The translations under genes were made by a program, and so were the position numbers. Shown here piece after piece: positions 50,878 to 62,860 of a DNA stretch of 64,000 nucleotides. Origin of the DNA: Temnothorax longispinosus (lineage: Eukaryota; Arthropoda; Insecta; Hymenoptera; Formicidae); NCBI RefSeq assembly GCF_030848805.1, contig NC_092365.1, forward strand, positions 3,844,001 through 3,908,000, written 5' to 3'. The notes below the pieces were generated by a model that was given only the letters and a program-made list of their open reading frames with translations, was not told the DNA's origin and did not search any database. Position 1 is the stretch's first letter. Each line of letters opens with the position of its first letter.

Positions 50878-50977
50878 GATGCGTAGTTATCAATTAATTA
50901 TGCATCAAGATGCATAATTACATTTCCGATGCGTAGTTATCAATTAATTATGCATCAAGATGCATAATTACATTTCC
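50878..50977. repeat. Perfect 50-bp tandem duplication containing a palindrome
   Basis: Positions 50878-50927 and 50928-50977 are identical. Each unit holds TAATTATGCATC, then AA, then GATGCATAATTA, a perfect 12-bp hairpin. The lack of any difference between the copies suggests a recent duplication. Confidence 0.9.
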
Positions 50978-53900
50978 TCTCCACTTGTTCAATAAATTAT
51001 AATTCGATTGTTTAAACCAATCTATTAGAAAACTTTTTTAAAAGTGGCTGTAGCGTGTGTATGTGTAATCATGTAAAAATTGAGTACATTGTATAATATC
51101 GGGCTGATATTCATCATCTCATTGAACTCGTGAGAAATTCAAATCTGCAAACTTATATATCGGCCTTCCTTACCCGATACGCTATTCAATAGCTGCCGGC
51201 TTGCATAATATAGTAGTAGATGTTTTTTGAAACATATCGTTGTGCCCCCGGAGCGATCATCTTTATTCTTTATGTACCTAAGAAAAATTATAACCATGTA
51301 AGCCCGCAGGCCCCATAACTGCTGATCTCTGTTTGGTTACGGAACTAGTCGGGCAGGTCGAGCTCGACCGTTTTAACGAGCCATTAAACGACAGTTCGCT
51401 CGTTTCATGAGAATCGTTGTGCCTGGTTGTGCTGCTACCGAATTTATGATCCACGCAAATACCCGTCAAATAAATCGCAAATTTTTGTTATATTTTTCGC
51501 CAAATAAATTTTAAATCCCGCTAAAAGTAGGTCAGGGAAATTCACCCAGGGATATAGAACAGTCCGCAAATTACAATTTGCACACAGAAACTTTCCGAAA
51601 TAATACTTGTTCATTTTTATCTCGAAATATGATTTAAATCGAATGGAATTTATAGAAGAAAAAAATTGAAAAGGTTCATTAGTAATTGTGTAATCGATTG
51701 TCCAATTTTAACCGCGCCAAAGAAATACATGTATACATGTTCCTTTTCATTCCATTAACATGAAGACAAATGGAACCATGCCGTTCTTTTTACGGCTGCA
51801 ATAAAAATGTCACGTATATAATTGACAAATATCGTTCTATACCTATTTGCTAGACTAGCTTAAATTGTCGACGCGTGAAATATACGAAGCGATAAAAAAT
51901 TTATACTGTTTAAATATATGACGTATATTTATCCATCTATTATACAAGCTGTGCTGAACGTATCGCATGAATATCGATTAAATGAGAAATGTGTTTATGA
52001 TATCATCTACAGTTTTTTAACTTTTATATTAGCAATATATTTAACAATATTGTTAACTTTATGTAACAAGTTTGTGCAATTTTTGTTTTGTAAATAATGT
52101 GTGAATCGATAAGTTCATTATTTCATTACCGAATAACGTGGCAGAAAGTTCAATAAAATCTTTATCATGTTCCGGGTTACCAGCATGAAAGTATTAAGGA
52201 AGTCGGAGTAGTTTCTTTTTAATTTCTTTCGGAGTCATCTGGAGACGCGCGTTCTTAAAGGTTTTCGCTTTGGTCGTCGCGATACTCGCATCTTCCGGAC
52301 GATCGCGCGTTCTTTCACGTAATTTCTCATGAGAGACGACTCTCCTGAGAGATAGCACATTATTTTCAAACGAATTTTCTGCACCTTTACGCGACGTTTA
52401 GAAATTCCATTACGATGAGAGAAACGTACAGAGGTTGGTCAGATAAAGATAAAAACAATGCGAAAAGTTTTTCGACACACACAATTTGTATCGTTTCACC
52501 TTTTACATTTATTATACTATACCTTATGTAAGGTCTTTTATGGAAGGCGATTTTTTTTTAAATTTTTCGTACTTCGTATTTTCTTTTTCTGATTTTCTGT
52601 TTGTCAAATATTTTTTAGTTTTCCTTAAAATAAATTTAAAATATTCTGACACAATATTCAATTAGAGTGCCTGTGTCGCAATAAAATTATGTGACAAACA
52701 CCCAATCTTTAGTACAGCCCTAGGGGGCCTATGATTTCACAACAATCATTTTCTTTGTCCCTCTCTGAAACACAGAGGTTGATTAATCGGAAGAATGCGA
52801 AAGATTTTAGTTTGCATCAAAGCTGTAAATTACTTGTATTTTGAATAAACGCCTTACAAACAGCAAAAGATAAAGCAATTAAAAAATACTTTTAATTTAT
52901 GTGGATACTTATATGTCACGTAAAAAAATTATGTTGTTTTTTTTATGTCTGTACTAAGAAATTCAGAGAGACGAGAGAGAAAAGTAGACTCTTTTGAGTA
53001 GACGTCGATCGATCGCGAGTCAAAACGCAGAAGTTATTGTGTCACCGTCGTTAATCCGTTTAACAACGCTCCTAAATCGTTGGCAGGGCGGCACTCGCAT
53101 GCTCGACAACGCAAATACCCGACTGCAAAGACCACAAACCAATGTCAAATACCCACGGGGCGTGAACCTGAGACCATGTACCTGAATACAGACGGAGCTC
53201 GAACAGAAACGTCTCCTTTACGCAAGGAATTTAGATCAACGAAACGGTTATTGTGGTAACGACATTCTGTTCGTTGCCGAACATCAACAACTCGATCAAC
53301 AATGACGATGACATTCGCTTTGGCGGATTAGCTATTTTACAAATATCTCGAAAATGTTTATATCTTTCATGAATTAACTTTAAGAACGTTTTTTATTGAA
53401 CAACCCTTGCAATAAAATTGTAATTCTACACTGAAATATCCCTCATGGTTGGAATTACGAAATCAAGGTAAATCGCATTTCATCTAATCTAATTCATCAT
53501 TAGCTTTATTTTATTCTTTGGATTGTGCAAGGCGATTGACGTGGATAATCGATTAAAATTCTTTGCGGTTTTCGAGAAACAATTTGTTTCGAAACAAACT
53601 AATAAAGCTAATATATTTAGTAGAAGATATACGCTGGACAGATTTCTGTAATTACTTTGCAAAATTTTGTTTCTTCCCGACAAAATTTCGCCGAAAGTTC
53701 AGACATGTCCCGTGGCGCCTTGATTTACCGCTTAGATTACGTAAAAGTGATTCAAGAAGTTTAATGCACCTATACTCTGCTTTAATGAGGTCTCTTTAAA
53801 GTTTCTCGCAGAATGGAAGACGATGAGAAGGCGCAGAAGATGATAGAGAATGATTATATAGATGCGTTTTCATTTTATCTCAATATGTATCTTAAACACA

Positions 53901-56408
53901 TAACATTTCGTATCTATATAATCAACATCCTATAACTATCTCAATTATATATTCATGTAATCGATTACGTACACAACCGTTACCCAATGGTCTTTAAATT
54001 ATTTAAAAAACATTATATATTTTATGTAGAAATCGCATTAATAATATGCGAATTAATAATAAATTAATATGTATATTACGAAAAATAAATATTAAGTAAA
54101 TTTTATATCTAAAAATAAACGTAAGAAATCAGATATCCCATCTTCTACTAAATATGATATACTAAATTTAACAATTGCAAAGTCTATCAAATTTTAATAG
54201 ATTCCTATCCTCCCGGTTTTTAAGGGCCATATATTTTCTTCATAAAAAATTTCGCCAGTGCAGTAGACATTCAATTAAGAACGGCATTTTTGAAAGAGCT
54301 CGTTTATGAATAATGGCTGAGCACATAAATTTAACGATCTTATTGGACGTCGCAGGAAGTCGAATCGATGTATAACCAGGTGTACTTGATCTACTCGACC
54401 GGCAGAGAGAGGAGGAGAGTGGAGGAGAAGCACTCGACGTGGCTTTAACGGTTCACTTGCCAGGCCGAATCGTCGAATCGAGCTGCAAACAGAAGCTGAA
54501 GGCTTTAGAAGAGACGCGCAATGTGACAAACAATGCGACCCAGAAGGGGCTCATTAATTAAGTACGCCTCTTTTACTCGAGTACGACAAGCGACCGAAAC
54601 ACGCAATGCACTCCTTCACAAAGGAAATCGCCCGTGTTAGTGCAAACAGAGTGACTTTGAAGCGACAGGATCGCTCCCCCTTTTATTCTTTTTTACAAGT
54701 ATGAATGTTTTAATGTGTTATTATACGGAGTTGTAACAGGATTCTTTTATACTATTGACTTATTTTTTTATCGAAGGATATAATTAGAAGTTCAATATTT
54801 GCAGCAAGATTTCTTTTCAAGTTGTCCGAGTAAAAAAATAATATAAAATTGGAATGAATATATTATTCTTATCAACTTTGTGTTTTATATTAAAAAGTTA
54901 ATTGCAATAATTTATCTCGGTAAGCATAATACAGTATGTTAGGATATCGAAGAAAAGTATGATAGTGTCATAAAAGTAATCATTGTACATACGCAAAATA
55001 CTTAAGTATATCAACAATACAAAAAATATTTATTGAAAGATATTACTAAAAATGTTTATATGTCATGTAATATTATAAGGATTAAAAGTCGTATCATATA
55101 CAAAAATTAATTTAAATTCTTCCTCTGATAATTGTGGTAGCGTGCGACAGAAATCTATATACGTCTTCGATTAATAAATTGCATGCGCATGATTCCCACT
55201 CGTTCGAGTGTGATTGAATTCGCATCGTAATCAATCGACGATACGCCGAAATGAGAGACACGTTAAAAAATTCGATTATTCGGTGCCATTATTTCGCACG
55301 GATAATACATGTATAATTGAAATAAATCGTCAATCTGCGGCGCAAGTTGAATTTCGCGTGTCCGTAAAATTAATTTCGTTGCGCCTCGCGCTTCAATTAA
55401 GACCATATTCATCCAGCTAAGGCTGCATTGTAACACGAAACGATGCAACCATGCCCATCTAACGCGCGCGAAGAGGTGTATCAATTAGATTAGATTTTCA
55501 TTCTGTTGAAACGAGATCGCGAATGGTGATTTTATCCGATTCGGAAACGAAAAGACCATCTCTCTAAGAACGGAAATGGTTGGTAAAAGAAAAAAATTAC
55601 ATTCTCCGATATTCGTATCTGATGATATGCTAATGCGCAATGGAGAACGGCATCAATTTGCATGCTCGAAGTTGATAAGATTTTTCTCGCCATTATGATA
55701 ATCGGACCGAAAGATCTGTCACACTCGCAGCACGCTCGATCCTCTAAAATCCACTCATCGCGCAATTATTCTCCAGCTCGCGCTTCTGCCGCGCCTCCGT
55801 TTTTTGATTTAGTGGCGCGATTGGTCTCGCCGGCAGATAAAATTAGCATACACATAAGTGGCCGCGATTTTTTACGACCGGTTAGGGAATCGGGCCCCGG
55901 GCGCTCATTGTCGCGCTATTATGCGACAAAAGTCGCGCGCATTAATCCGTTGTGCGGAAGGGTTCGACCGTAATGTCATGCAAATTTCTCATTAAACGTC
56001 CAACACTCGAAACCGTAAGTCACACGCACGCGATGGTCGATTCTGCTGATCGATTCGCATCGCTGCTTCCGGACATATACGCCCGGCAAGCGTGTCGTTT
56101 AATCAGAGCCGGAATGATGGTAATTAGCGGCACTAATCGCACTGTCTTTCCATGTCAGCCCAAATCGGGAAATGAGATCACTGTGGATCTGTGTCATTAT
56201 GAGCTCGTCATCTTTTCAATTTTAATTGTCAGAAGGACAGATTTAGAGAAACTGCAAATATTCATCTAAATAATCGTTATTATCAAAAAAATTAAGAAAC
56301 GCAAGAAAAAAAAGGAAGAAAGGCAATTTCTTTCTTTCATCATAAAATTCGTCAAACTGACAGATTTCACGAAATTAAGCCCGTTTCAGACATCTACGAT
56401 TCGTGTTA

Positions 56409-56640
56409 AAATTTAGAATAGAATTCTATTTGTAATTTTACGTGCCGTGTAATACAAAAGGTATTGAGCAAATCAGAACGTACACGTATATAAAATATGT
56501 ATTAAAATACAGAGTATAAAACTAAAAATAGGATTTTATCCTGAAATCTGACGTGAATTGCATATATCATCTAACGCGAGCTTTAAATGGCATATAAAAT
56601 TATAAATAAAATTCTGTCTTGAGTTTTAACGCGAATTATT
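56409..56640. repeat. Dispersed copies of the 61.5-62.9 kb repeat family
   Basis: Three diverged copies of the core are visible. The copy at about 56409-56452 has the same orientation as the array. Those at about 56515-56560 and 56590-56640 are reversed (for example GGATTTTATCCTGAAATCTG). They resemble array sequence around 62150-62175 most closely. Confidence 0.5.
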
Positions 56641-57292
56641 GATCGATAAAGCGGACATTAATTATTAAATCTATAATATAAAAATTATCTCTCGAATTGA
56701 TAAAATATCTCCGTACAATTATATCATCTATATTTTCTAAAAGAAATTTCATGCGTCGTGAAAATTTTTATGTGGAATCACATTTCCGGATATACGAAGA
56801 TTTAAAATAAATCTTTTAATTACGAAGCTTTAAAATAAATCTTCTTTTACTTAATCTAACTAGGTGAAGTAATTAAAAGAATTGAGATAATTTCTCGGAG
56901 AAAGATATTTTATACGATGCAAGCGAGAGAGAGGATTGAATTTAATCGTCATTTATTGTACATTCTTATTTCGATATCACATTTTGTTGAAATGCAGTAA
57001 TAAAATCCTCGTTGATGATGATAAATGACTGCTAATTGCATTATTACAGGAATTAATTGTAATAATGTAGCGCTCATTTGCCATTAGCATAAAAACTTAT
57101 TTATATATATACATACCATTGTTGTGTTTTATCGGAATGTATAATGTCAAAGTAGGAATACAAAAGAAATGATATAACGATTTACTCTTTCACTGCAACG
57201 TAAAAATACCCACCTTCATCCGGAATTATCTCGCAGTTAAAAAAAGATTAAACATCCAAAAATATGATTTCACATATCAAGTTTCTTTTGGT

Positions 57293-57315
57293 GTAACATC
57301 AAACATTGATGTTAC
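57293..57315. repeat. Perfect 10-bp inverted repeat
   Basis: GTAACATCAA and TTGATGTTAC are exact complements separated by 3 nt. Confidence 0.7.
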
Positions 57316-57370
57316 AATCGCGGATGTTACAAAGCTTCTTTTAAAAAGCATGGATAATGTAATCGTATAC

Positions 57371-57418
57371 TTATTCACTGACGTTAGCAATAATATCTTA
57401 TTCACTGACGTTAGCAAT
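57371..57418. repeat. Tandem duplication, 27-bp period
   Basis: A 21-bp core containing TTCACTGACGTTAGCAAT occurs twice (57371-57391 and 57398-57418) with no mismatch. Confidence 0.85.
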
Positions 57419-57463
57419 TGTATAAGGACGACGCTTTATACCGTCCGCGTCGGAGCAGCGAAT

Positions 57464-57466
<3 letters not shown>

Positions 57467-57508
<42 letters not shown>
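57467..57508. repeat. (CA)n microsatellite, about 21 units
   Basis: An uninterrupted CA tract of about 42 bp. Confidence 0.95.
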
Positions 57509-57510
<2 letters not shown>

Positions 57511-58269
57511 GATACAGAAATATCTGGCGGGACATATATCTCCGCGAGACGAGACTGATTGTCGAGAAACGTCGTGGCAATCGACGTTTTAATTTAATTC
57601 CGATGCCGTTTCCGCGAATCGCGTCCCGGGTGTCGATCGGAGAGGTAAATCTCAGTCCCGTGAATCAAACCCGAATTCCTCACTCGATTTCCATTACAAA
57701 AAAAAAAAGAAGGAAAGTGAGAAAGCTTTGGCGAGCGGGCGCAGGTACAAAAGCACTGACAACTCTCGTTCACGATCTCTATCGTTCTCGGCATCGAGAT
57801 AGAAGGGGCCGAAGGTGCGTTAAGTGGTGTCTCCTCGTGCGAGCCATTGTGCTGGCGCGCGTCTAAGTTAATCCCGCGCGCCTCGATGTGGCCGATAAAC
57901 GCCGGGTTAAATAAGGATTAGCGCGGTGACTCGGCGAGAACGAAGACGGCGGGGTCGGTTTTACGAAAACTCCTTCCCGGAAAAACCGCGAGCCGGAGAA
58001 ACGCGTCTCGTGTGACAACCGGCTAGATCAGTATCGCGGCGTTAAAGTGACGTTAAAAGGCGCGGAACGAGGGGCGAGGATGATCCAAGATCGGATTATC
58101 TCGCTGGAAATTAGCCGGGAACGCGGGAGCTTTGTTCTGCGGGCGCCGACTTTTATCTGAGGATCGCGTGCGTCCGCAAAAAAAAAACGGCAATTATTTA
58201 CGACGGTCGTTTAAATTCTTAAATTATTCAAAGATATTATTCAACGAACGACGTTTAAATATAATAATA

Positions 58270-59160
58270 TCAATAACTTTGTACAATTTTTGTACTGAAA
58301 GCAACATATTGAATATATACTAGCACGGTAAATTGAAAAGCAATTAGAATAAATACGTGTTATTTTATTCGAAAGACATTACGAATTCGTGACGATCTCG
58401 ACTCGGTTGCAATATCTCGTACGATAATAATACTGATAATTAATAATTTTATATTTTTGTACCGAAAATATGGATTGATAAATTTACATAGTAATTAAAA
58501 GTTAAACAGTTAAACAGTAATTAAAAATTAAAACGCGTGCTTTAAATACATCTTATTTTACTCGAAAGGCAATATCAATCTCGATCTCGCGCAATGTCTT
58601 ATATAACAATCGACTTTATATTTTTGTACTAAAAATACGGAATGATAAATTTACGTAGCAATGCCAATTCAACGGTAATTAAAATGCATGTCGCAAATAG
58701 ATTATACTTGACTCGAAAGGCAGGATCGTCGCGTCTTATATAATAATAATTTTCCTTTATATTTTTATACCGAAACATACGGAATAATAATTTTTTTTTA
58801 CGTAGCAAATTGAACGGTAATTAAGACGCATGCTGTAAATACATTTTATTTTATTCGGCAGGCAGTATAAATCTCGATTGTCGCAAACGTCTTATATAAT
58901 ATTAATAATCAATTTTATTTTTGCGTTTACTCCGAAAATACGGAATGTTCAATTTAAATAGCAATCCCAACTGAGCGACAGTTACATGCTGTAAGTACAT
59001 TTTATTTTAGTCGACAGTACGAACCTCGATCGTCGCCAACGTCTTATAAAATAATAATCAATTTTATTTTTGCGTTTACTCCAAAAATACGGAATATTCA
59101 ATTTAAATAGCAATGCCAACTGAACGACAGTTACATGCTGTAAATACGCATTCGTTACTC
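58270..59160. repeat. Degenerate tandem array, about 142-167 bp period (left array)
   Basis: At least five units recur. The marker TACGGAAT, or a one- or two-base variant, falls at about 58469, 58636, 58778, 58939 and 59088. Each is preceded by TTTTTGTACT/CGTTTACTCC-like sequence and followed by a GTAGCAA-like block and a TGCTGTAAATACATTTTATT-like block. The last two full units are the most alike. An older unit is visible near 58290. The array ends about 100 bp from the splice donor of the minus-strand exon at 59260. Confidence 0.75.
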
Positions 59161-59259
59161 TCAAAGTAGCATAAATCGCCTATACCGCAATAGCGTCGAG
59201 TCAAAATTAATGAACAATCAGAGACATAATTAATCGCATATCCAATTAAGTTTACTCAC

Positions 59260-59350
59260 CACCTGAATCCCCGACGACGCCGCCATCGAAGCTCCGATCC
59301 TTTCTCGTCCTTGCTCCGTTCCAGACAACCCGGCTGCTCCACATGTCCAT
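59260..59350 (-). CDS. Candidate first coding exon, minus strand
   Basis: On the minus strand an ATG at 59350 has a strong context (GCGAAATGG). It opens MDMWSSRVVWNGARTRKDRS followed by FDGGVVGDSG. The frame is open to a very good donor (CAGGTG/GTGAGTAA) after 59260, in phase 1. A second ATG at 59286, in another frame, would give only MAASSGIQV up to the same donor in phase 0, and its start context is weaker. The exon sits at the edge of a GC-rich region, as first exons often do. I do not recognise the protein, and the following exon was not found leftward. The donor and start context are the evidence; coding status is inference. Confidence 0.35.
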
Positions 59351-60083
59351 TTCGCTCGGCACTTTTACTCACTCACTCACTCAAACGCGTAATTCTAAAC
59401 AAACGAACAAATAATTAACGCACGCAATTAACAGTTCGCCAGATCGCCCGAGATCTCGATTCATGCTCGCGGCACTCGTTTTCGCATTCGACGACGCATT
59501 CATCGGCGATGCGCGGTGAAACGCGAGATCATCGTCACGTACGTTACCTCGTAAGACGGAAAGTCGGCGGTCGCGAGTGTCGAACGATGGGATTGACCGC
59601 GATCCCGGAGTCTATTATCATCCCTGGGGCGATCGGCCGTAGCTCAATTCGACACGCCCGTCGCTCGTCGCGTGCGGGGATTCACCGTCGACGGGCGAGA
59701 TGCGTGGAGTAAATCCGGCCGCGATCACTTTGATCCTTCCGAGCAACATGGCGTAAGGACACCGGCGACACCGGGCGATAGCGATTACCCGTATCGATCG
59801 GGCGCTCGCTCGATTCCTCGCGTAGTAATATCGCACCGCTCCCCCTCCACGACCGCCCGTAGCGCGCCAAGAGACTTGTTGACACCCGAATTCAAAATAA
59901 CGACCTCGGAGCATTACGGCCGCGGCGCGCGTACTTGGAAGCGATACACGGGACCACTCGAGTGGAAACAAAAATCGCGGGGGGGTGTGAGGCTCGACCC
60001 GACCGCGCGAATTCAAGCCGAGTCATCGTCGCTTCTAATCGTTTCCATTTCGAGTGATATGGTGTCTCGGGAATCATATTAGT

Positions 60084-60221
60084 TGCTTTCCATTTACATC
60101 AAAACTCAGATAATTCTCACTTGTGATGTCATTCTGTCTTTATTATTTATTAATTGCCAAAAAGGATAGAACGACGTCACAAAAGTGAGAATTATCTGAG
60201 TTTTGATGTAAATGGAAAGCA
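60084..60221. mobile_element. Short near-palindromic MITE-like element
   Basis: Left TGCTTTCCATTTACATCAAA matches the inward-read right end exactly. The arms extend, with small indels, from 60084 to about 60142 and from about 60160 to 60221. The 138-bp element has no coding sequence. I see no convincing target-site duplication. Confidence 0.8.
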
Positions 60222-60805
60222 CCCATTATCGGCCTACTCGCCCGTGAATTTCAACGTGAGTAGCGCGTCTTCTATAATAAATAACGGAGTAATTATGATT
60301 TCGTGAGTGTCGCGTGCCTGCGCTCGCGACACTCACCTTGACTCGCGTAGTCTATGATCGTCATCGAATCGCTCGCGACGATTAGCGCCGTCTTCCCGGT
60401 GTCGTCTCGTGCTCCCGCATTCTTGCTCGCGCGCCTATCCGTGAATATGCAAATGTATACGGAGACAGGAGCCACCAAATAGAAAGAAGTAAATACAATA
60501 CGTCGCCGAGAGTCCCCGGATCGAGCGGCAAATAGGCATCGAGCTGATTTTTCGAAGTAATCGATCGCCAGAAAGGATCAATTCGGCCTGCGCGAGGCTG
60601 GAACGTTCGCGAATGCCGTCGCCGTGCCGTACATCGTGAAGTTGGCGCGAGTGCGAATTTAGCCAGTATCTAGCATCAAGCGGGAACGTCGTTTGGCGGG
60701 TTCGGCCGCCGGCGTAGCGGGTAGCGGGTGATCGCCATGTTTACGTGTGTGTGTGTGTCGTGAGCTCGGCAGAAACTGGTTCGGGACAAGTGTCGAACAA
60801 GACGG

Positions 60806-61075
60806 GCGATCGTTAATTGCATCTCGTTAATTACTGTCGCGAGTTCGTCGCGAGTGCGATAATCGCGTTGACTGACTGACCGAGAAGGAGGCGAGTGCCG
60901 TGTCTCGCGAGAAGCAAACTGACTGGCGATCGTAAATTGCATCTCGTTAATTACTCGTCGCGAGTTCGTCGCCGGTTCGTCGCGAGTGCGATAATAACGT
61001 TGACTGACTGAGAAGGAGGCAAGTGCCGCAACGCGTGTCTCGCGTTGGTTATGTGTCTCGCGAGCAAACTGACCG
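60806..61075. repeat. Tandem duplication of about 120 bp in GC-rich promoter region
   Basis: 60806-60925 is repeated at 60926-61075 with a few substitutions and extra copies of a GTTCGTCGCG-type and a TGTCTCGCG-type motif. Shared blocks include TGCATCTCGTTAATTAC, GTGCGATAAT and GTTGACTGACTGA. A decayed third partial copy seems to follow (61076-61160). Confidence 0.8.
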
Positions 61076-61309
61076 GCGTGTCGCGGTGCGTCGCGTTAAT
61101 TACACGTCCCGGAGTGCGACGCGTTAATTACTCCTGGGTGTCGATCGCGCGATAAGTGTCGATAAATTTGGCTTGGAGATCACGTTTCGCGTTGTTTACA
61201 CGGTCACGGTGCACCGTGAGCACTTGAGCAGACTGAGCGTGTCGGGACTGTGACGGGAGTCGGCGGTGCGAGGTAATCGGGCGGTAATTGTGTTGTGTTA
61301 ATTAGTGCG

Positions 61310-61415
61310 ATGGAGCGTCTACGGCGATGGAGCGTCTGGGAAGCGATGGAGCAATCGAGGAAGGATCGCTGTCGAGTTTGCAAGGGCGACAAGCGGCGAA
61401 GCGGCACGTCGGCCG
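61310..61415 (+). CDS. Candidate first coding exon, plus strand
   Basis: An ATG at 61310 (GCGATGG, G at -3 and +4) opens MERLRRWSVWEAMEQSRKDR and continues CRVCKGDKRRSGTSA to the donor CCG/GTGAGT at 61416, in phase 1. TGA occurs immediately inside the intron in this frame, so the open stretch ends where the donor predicts. The product is strongly basic. The first 28 bases contain an internal near-duplication (GCGATGGAGCGTCT twice). No family is recognised, and the downstream exons would lie to the right, outside the window or unrecognised. It could equally be a 5' UTR exon. Confidence 0.3.
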
Positions 61416-61540
61416 GTGAGTGAATATAATTTGTTGTATCGCGGCATGATTTTCATCTATTCTGCTCGTGAATTTCGTGATGAACGACCATTCAATACGG
61501 TATTATTATGTAAGCGGTATGACGTGCACGTACTTTGCGT

Positions 61541-62860
61541 GGCCTGGCACGTCGTCGAAATAGAGCCTTTACGAACTTCACTTTAGAGGATCTATATAAT
61601 TCAGACTTTAGAACAGAATTCAACTTGTAATTCTGTGCATGTACTATTCGATGCTCTATCTTGATATATTCAATTATTTGTCTTTTTACGCATGTTTTAT
61701 ATATGGCCCGGCACGTCGTCGAAAGTTTTTACGAAGTTCACTTATAATTCAGACTTCAGAATAGAATTTAACTTATAATTCTATGTATGTACCATTCTAT
61801 ATTCTATTTTGATACATTCAATTGTTTGTCTTTGATGCATATTTTATATATGGTCTGAAACGTCGTCGAAATAGAGTCTTTACAAAGTTCACTTTAGCGG
61901 ATCTATAATTCAGACTCCAGAATAGAATCCAATTTTTATAATTCTATGTACCGTTCCATGTTCTATTGTGATACATTGAATTGTTTGTCTTTAAATGCAT
62001 ATTTTATGTGTGCATTTCTTATTCTTCAATTGTCTGTCCTGTTATGGCACAAATTACTCCGACAGGGAAGTGAACTTAAAAGTGAACTTATTGTTAAAAG
62101 TGAATTTTGTAAAGTCCATTTTAGGAGATCTACAAGATTCAGGTTTCAGGATAAAAATCTATTTATAATTTCACGTCATGTGCACATTTTGATACATTGA
62201 GTTTTTAAATGCATATTTTATATATGTATGTGTGTGCACATTTATGATTCTTCAACTGTTTATTATTATACGTATATTACATAGCACTTCTACCTGGAAT
62301 ATATTACGGAAGTGAACTTTATAAAGTTTGTGCTTTAGAAGGTCTGTGATTTGAACTTTATAATTTTATGTGGTTTGATACATATATTTGAATGTCTTCA
62401 AATATATATTTGCATTTCTGATCCTTTAATTGTCACATGTGTTACATCAACAGAAATAGATTATCTGAGTTTTAAAAGAGTAGATTTTAAAAAGTATATA
62501 ATTTACATCACATTGTTAGACAGAGAGATAGAACTTTATAATTTTATATAAACATGCATTTTGATATACGAATATCTTTAAATATGTATTTCATATATGT
62601 GTGCATTTCTGTTTGTCACATGGATTACTCTGACAGAAATAGATTATCTGAAGTGAGCTTTATAAGGTAAGTCTTATAAGTAGGAAGTTGATAAATTTAC
62701 ACATTGTCAGATATCAGGATTTTATTTGTAATTTTAAATGCGCATTTTAATACATGAACTTTTGTATATGTGTGCATTTCTGATCTTTTAATAATTTGTC
62801 ATATATTGTCACAAGGCATTATTCTGACAAAAATAGTTAGTCTAAAGTGGACTTAAATGC
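61541..62860. repeat. Degenerate tandem array, about 147-230 bp spacing (right array)
   Basis: About seven units recur, marked by a TATAATTCTATGTATGTACC-like core at about 61617, 61764, 61925, 62155, 62352, 62530 and 62709. The first three units are clearest and carry CACGTCGTCGAAA or a variant at 61547, 61711 and 61859. Divergence increases to the right. The array starts about 125 bp after the plus-strand donor at 61416. Dispersed relatives lie at 820-910 and 56409-56640. Confidence 0.75.

Larger units (their letters stand above)
43434..58259. other. Gene-poor block left of the divergent exons
   Basis: Part of this may be intron of the minus-strand gene that starts at 59350. No further exon of that gene was recognised. 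It holds the hairpin at 44335-44361, the 50-bp duplication at 50878-50977, dispersed repeat copies at 56409-56640, a 27-bp-period duplication at 57371-57418 and the (CA)n tract at 57467-57508. Long ORFs around 47.6-48.0 and 48.3-48.9 kb are open on both strands and unsupported. Confidence 0.4.
59351..61309. promoter_or_regulatory. Candidate bidirectional promoter region
   Basis: This CpG-rich block of about 2 kb lies between two candidate first exons that point away from each other. No clear TATA box is visible on either side. It contains an inverted-repeat element (60084-60221), a tandem duplication of about 120 bp (60806-61075) and GTGTGTGTGTGTG at 60744-60757. ORFs of 130 codons or so occur on both strands at 59618-60082 and cancel out as evidence. 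Confidence 0.35.

Noticed and set aside
59618..60082. 132-136 codon ORFs on both strands in the GC-rich centre
   Set aside because: Mutually overlapping and without domains; CpG-rich sequence is poor in stop codons.
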